Positions 60,445 through 64,000 of a DNA stretch of 64,000 bases are shown here, piece by piece. The stretch comes from Chenopodium formosanum. Taxonomy: Eukaryota > Streptophyta > Magnoliopsida > Caryophyllales > Amaranthaceae. The stretch spans positions 73,083,795 through 73,147,794 of the forward strand of contig CM044874.1 of assembly GCA_024500155.1 (NCBI GenBank), in the 5' to 3' direction. The notes under the pieces are model-generated. The model was not told where the DNA came from. It did not search any database and worked only from the letters and a program-made list of their open reading frames with translations. The position numbers and the translations under genes are program-made. Numbering within the stretch: the stretch's first letter is position 1; every line of letters starts with the position of its first letter.

Positions 60445-62173
60445 TTTCTTGACTGTTTGAGATAGCTTCTAGTGTGTTCAGGCTTGACTTCTCAAAAAGG
60501 CTACTTGTAACGTTTTCTTTACCAGTGTTAGGGGCTTCTTTAATCACCTCCCTCGTGGCTTCTACATTCGTTATAGGGTTTAGAGGTAGGGTCTTATTTT
60601 TAGTTAAAATTTGCTGGATTTTTTGAGAATATTTTTTGTTATTTTTGGAAGGGGTCCAGATCTTTTTTCCTTGACTATCTTTACCAGAATCGAAGGGGAT
60701 ATTATTTGGAATATTATCTAAAGGATTTTGGGAATTATCTCCTAAATTTATTGTCCCAAAATTGGTACCTTGGGTATGAGTAGAAGATAAATTTGTTTCC
60801 TTAAGTTTATCCCCTGCCTCCTTAGCCTCAGCACTTTGGTTAACTTGATTTAGACGAATGTCCCCTTGGAGAATTTCTACCTCATTATCATCCTGATTAA
60901 GCGCTCCAAATCTTGATCCCATCCCATTATTCACTGCTTGAATTCCGGAATTACCATGATCCTTGACTAGAGTATCTTTTTTTGTATTAATGCTATCCAC
61001 TTTTCCGGCTGCCGGAGCTGATTTTTCCGGGCAGGCTTTTTAACCAGCATCCATGAGCCAAAATCATCAACCTCTTCAGGTTTTTGTTCTGGTGGTTTCA
61101 TCGGCTTTCCTCTGTCATCTGATTGTTCATTGTTCCTGTCAATAGCCATTTCTTCATTTGGATGAATTAGATCACATTGATCCTCTGAGTGGCCAAGGAT
61201 GCCACATTTATAACAGATCATTTTGATCCCTTCGTATTGTATCCTCCAAATTTTCCCTTTAAGCCAAAACTTCGCAAGTAAAGGCTTAGATAGATCAATC
61301 TCCACGCTTAATCTCATAAACTGACCTCTCTCAGCATAGGTTGTTGAGCGATCAACCCTTATCACTTTACCAATCCTAGTCCCTATTTTTTTTAGAAACT
61401 CCTTATCAAAATATTCAACAGCAAGGTTAGGAATCCTAACCCAAGCTGTGAGGACATTAATGGATGCTTCTTCCGGGATAAAGTTGGGGGTCCATTTCTG
61501 AATTGTGAGGTATTTATCATCAATTAGCCAAGGACCCTGAGTAAGAACATAGTTATAGTCGTCAATATTATTGAATCGAGCTATGAAATACTTACAACCA
61601 ATGTCAGTAAGGTTCATTTCTCCTTTGAGTTGCCACTTTCTTTTCAGCCGCTTAATTAAACCCATATAGCCAAGACTTCCATCAAACATTCTTATAATTA
61701 AAGTGTGTCTCCAAGGTTTACGCATAGCCTTCTTTTCCTCCTTAGTAAGCAGGATAACAGGGCATCTGTCACTGTCAATGACATCTGGTGGTGCTTCATC
61801 ATCATCTGAGACCTCCATATCATCTTCCAACTCAATATGATTTTCCATATTAGCTTGGTTAATCAACTGAGTATCCCTCAATAAATCCCTAAATGATTTT
61901 TGTCGAGGGCCATTTTGTGAGCCAGGATCATGTTGACCATCTGGATCTTTCCACCTCCATTGCATTCTGATCATGTTGACCATCTAGATCTTTCGAATTA
62001 TTCCCAAAAATTTCATGAGTAATTTTTCTTTTAGGTTTTTTATTTGAACGTTTCAATTGATCAACCAAATCAGGAGGATTTGGATGAGGATGATTATCAC
62101 TCACAATTTTCCCTTGAGAAGGGTTCTCCCTCACAATGAGAGGTTTCGCAGCGAGCATTTCAGAGAAATCCAT
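60212..62173 (-). pseudogene. LINE ORF1: DUF4283-type nucleic-acid-binding protein with CCHC knuckle (frameshifted)
   Basis: Starts at ATG 62173. The frame is thrown by a 43-bp direct duplication: 'tcatgttgaccatctggatc' at about 61929 and again, with one change, at about 61972. It continues at 60967-61983 with a DUF4283-like domain (KWQLKGEMNL, GPWLIDDKYLTIQKW, AWVRIPNLAVEYF) and a knuckle CYKCGILGHSEDQC (CX2CX4HX4C). A second shift near 61000 leads into the low-complexity C-terminal part (60212-61000), which overlaps the ORF2 start. Role in the family: RNA binding in the ribonucleoprotein. Confidence 0.82.
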
Positions 62174-62261
62174 TCTAACAAATAAAATTGTGTTATGCAT
62201 TCATCCTAACATCCTTCATGTTTGTTTTCATTACTATAGAAGACTATCATTATAATATTAT

Positions 62262-62340
62262 AGGAATTATATTATGCCTTGATTATAGGAATTATAATCT
62301 AACATTATACAGTAATATATTATGCCTTGATTATAGGAAT
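62262..62340. repeat. direct repeat 'ttatgccttgattataggaa'
   Basis: Two copies of about 30 bp separated by a short AT spacer, in the EHD-like intron immediately beyond the LINE target site. Confidence 0.6.
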
Positions 62341-62726
62341 TATAATATTCTGTTTTATTCACCTTGATTCAAGATATGATTTTATGTAGCTATACATAGT
62401 TTGCTGTTACAATTGATTTTGTATTCTATCATTCTAAATCTACAACTTTGTCATACTTATATTTTTCTTTTTTCTTATGTTACAGCAACTAAAGGCTAAA
62501 AGATCCATGAAAAAAGGAGAGAATACTACCCCATCTCCATCCAGTTCTCCTTAAAAAAGATTTCCTTTCTTCAAAAAGAAACCAACTCCTGTTTCTTCAA
62601 GTCTTTCTTCAAAAAAATCTCGCCCAAAATTATTCAATGAGGGTATGGAGTCTATCTATGTGAACAAAGTTTTGCCATTGGAGTGCGCATTAAACTTCAC
62701 ACACTTTGATTTCAATTCTGGTAAAT

Positions 62727-62870
62727 AGCATGTACATATTACTAAAATAGCATGTTTAAAATAAGGCCTATATACTAAAATAGCATGTACATATTACACC
62801 CAAATTAGAAAAAAAAATGTTTAAAATAAGGCCTATATACTAAAATAGCATGTACATATTACACCCAGTG
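62727..62870. repeat. short repeats at the inverted-duplication junction
   Basis: 'aaaataaggcctatatacta' and 'aaaatagcatgtacatatta' recur two or three times, directly after the exon 6 donor (62721). The other arm (54850-54900) has one copy, so the repeats arose at or after the junction. Confidence 0.65.
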
Positions 62871-64000
62871 TATACTTCATACTATACACCCGGTAGATTT
62901 TAAAAGATAACATCGAAAGTTGTGTATGTAAGAGTGAAAGACATTTTATTACCGATATTAACATAGGTTATATAGTAGTAAAGATAATATACGTAATTGA
63001 TTGTTATTTAATATAATATTCGATATTTAAGTTTATTCAAAGCACAATCGAATTTCACGATGTAAAATGTACAATAAAGCTTTATCTAGTAACTTCAATT
63101 AGGTAATTTAAATTGCGATGTCAAAATCTAAACTGATTACAATTAGACTAATATTATTAGCTATAGTTGCAATGTGTAAGTAATACTATATAGGTGGCTA
63201 GGTTCAAATTAGTCATAATTTGTGATAAATCAATTTTAGCATTCATTTATATACTGTTATCAAACTAGTAGTCACTTATGAATCCAGGTTCACCTATACA
63301 GTACATAATGATAGATGTTCAATAACTACAAGAAAATAAATCGTTTTAGTGATTGTCACTTATAAGTTTGTAGTATATATCGAATCCCACACAATTTTAT
63401 TCATTTGCTAATCTTAATGTCATATATGTTGAATCCCACACAATTTTATTCATTTGCTAATCTTAATGTCATATATGTTGAATCCCACACAATTTTATTC
63501 ATTTGCTAATCTCAATGTCCGTTGTTCACCATGATTCAATTCTATAAATTTATCACCAAAATCCAACGCTAATGAATGTAACTTATTATCTAGATTTCAA
63601 AGTTTAATTTATAATAAATTTCATGTAACTAATTGAAATAATAGTAGAGTGACTTACCATCATCACAGCTTTGAATTGGTCGAAAGTCAAGACACCATGT
63701 CCTTTGAAGTCAACTGTAAACCATATCTGGAAGAAAAAAAATTTATATTTATATTTAATTTTGAATTAAAATACCATAATCAACATATTAACAAATATAC
63801 TTAAAAAAAAAAAAAAAAATCTCCGTAAATAGTACGAGCAATATCCAACCTTTTCAATTTTCTCATCACCTAACTTAGATAATGCCAATAGCGGGTAACA
63901 TTCTTTCAAACTCACATTAATCAAACCATCTACAAGGAAAGTTATTATTAGGAAAAAAAAAAAAAAAAAAAAAAAATTACGTGACCTACTAATGGAATAA
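62800..64000 (-). repeat. right arm of the inverted repeat (runs out of the window)
   Basis: Inverse of 53690-54918. Carries a third unit of a 49-bp repeat ('aatcccacacaattttattc', about 63382-63525), of which the left arm has two. Lacks the 'atgatatatgcatatatgaa' segment of the left arm. Confidence 0.85.
63658..63929 (-). pseudogene. EHD-like exons 2 and 3, minus-strand copy (partial)
   Basis: Exon 2 at 63850-63929 and exon 3 at 63658-63726, both with the same splice borders as the plus copy. Exon 1 would lie beyond 64000. Differences from the plus copy include Q to H in FKGQG and M to V in FKAMM. The reading frame is intact in both exons, but the copy breaks off in intron 3 at about 62727-62800, so it lacks later exons here. 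Confidence 0.65.

Larger units (their letters stand above)
55921..62242 (-). mobile_element. L1-type LINE with RNase H domain, inactive
   Basis: 6.3-kb non-LTR retrotransposon in intron 5 of the EHD-like gene, opposite strand. Target duplication actatcatta at 55911-55920 and 62243-62252. The 3' end on the minus strand is GCATCAAAAAAA. Order: ORF1 (RNA-binding, DUF4283-type plus CCHC knuckle), then ORF2 with an apurinic-type endonuclease, reverse transcriptase, zf-RVT region and RNase H. Because both ends are defined by the duplication, the copy seems full length or nearly so. Frameshifts and stops make it dead. Confidence 0.88.
53568..62720 (+). pseudogene. EH-domain (EHD-like) gene, plus-strand copy, fragmentary
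   Basis: Six exons can be followed: 53568-53664, 53790-53869, 53992-54060, 55367 to about 55424, 55576-55628 and 62486-62720. Exons 1-4 give an EH-domain-like fold (NEIYRNWFGLL, KECYPLLALSKLGDEKIEK, IWFTVDFKGQGVLTFDQFKA, LIYYAQQGFDI), the module by which EHD proteins bind NPF motifs in endocytic partners. Exon 6 has a lysine- and serine-rich linker and then MESIYVNKVLPLECAL, resembling the stretch just before the EHD GTPase domain. The exon 4 donor is weak (AAGG|GTGCAG), and another reading runs into TAA. Exon 6 has an in-frame TAA at 62552-62554 with the frame open again after it. A LINE fills intron 5. After 62720 the sequence becomes an inverted copy of the gene, so the GTPase exons are absent here. 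Probably a pseudogene; family assignment is from motif memory. Confidence 0.55.

Overview
This is a plant nuclear window. Four things show it: spliced genes with GT..AG introns, LTR retrotransposons, a plant-type L1 LINE with a C-terminal RNase H domain, and MITE and Helitron debris. The species cannot be fixed from the sequence. The very AT-rich, repeat-packed gene spacing and repeated 'actccgt'-type motifs made me think of a Caryophyllales dicot, but that is only an impression.

Left end (1-4.8 kb): two ordinary genes stand tail to tail. The first is the last four coding exons of an alcohol dehydrogenase-like gene (+). The second is a complete four-exon gene (-) for a 177-residue, probably plastid-targeted membrane protein of unknown function. 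From 4.8 to 8.25 kb come an intergenic stretch, a foldback/TIR element with a small MITE inside it, and a tandem duplication of about 1.4 kb.

Centre (8.25-42.2 kb): the second copy of that duplication is split by a Russian-doll stack of one non-autonomous Ty3/gypsy-like LTR family, all transcribed on the minus strand. Element 1 (8254-42202, TSD ctacc) carries element 2 (18605-40544, TSD gggat/ggaat) inside its 5' LTR. Element 2 carries element 3 (22964-34732, TSD aatat). Element 3 carries an opposite-strand solo LTR (27821-29194, TSD ctcgc) near the end of its gag. Element 1 also holds an inverted partial copy of the family (10276-14602). No reverse transcriptase, integrase or protease is visible in any of them. 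The only coding remnant is gag, with up to three repeated modules each bearing a CX2HX4HX4C knuckle. The rest of the interiors is non-coding sequence with conserved blocks, element-specific minisatellites and many GGCGC-type dyads. LTR ends (TGT..ACA), primer-binding sites, polypurine tracts and TATA boxes can all be located.

Right of the stack (42.2-53.3 kb): no gene is evident. The stretch holds the end of the duplication, a candidate TIR element, a 755-bp tandem pair with Helitron-like 3' ends, MITEs with TAA/TTA target duplications, a candidate Helitron, a tandem repeat, and several tiny poly(T)+GA insertions flanked by clear target-site duplications. The last look like extremely 5'-truncated retroposons.

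Right end (53.3-64 kb): a fragmentary gene (+) resembles plant EH-domain/EHD proteins. Its intron carries a 6.3-kb dead L1-type LINE (55921-62242, TSD actatcatta). The gene's exon 6 has an in-frame stop, and just after it the sequence turns into an inverted copy of the gene's own exon 2-3 region (62.8-64.0 kb, minus). The window therefore ends in one arm of a large inverted duplication.
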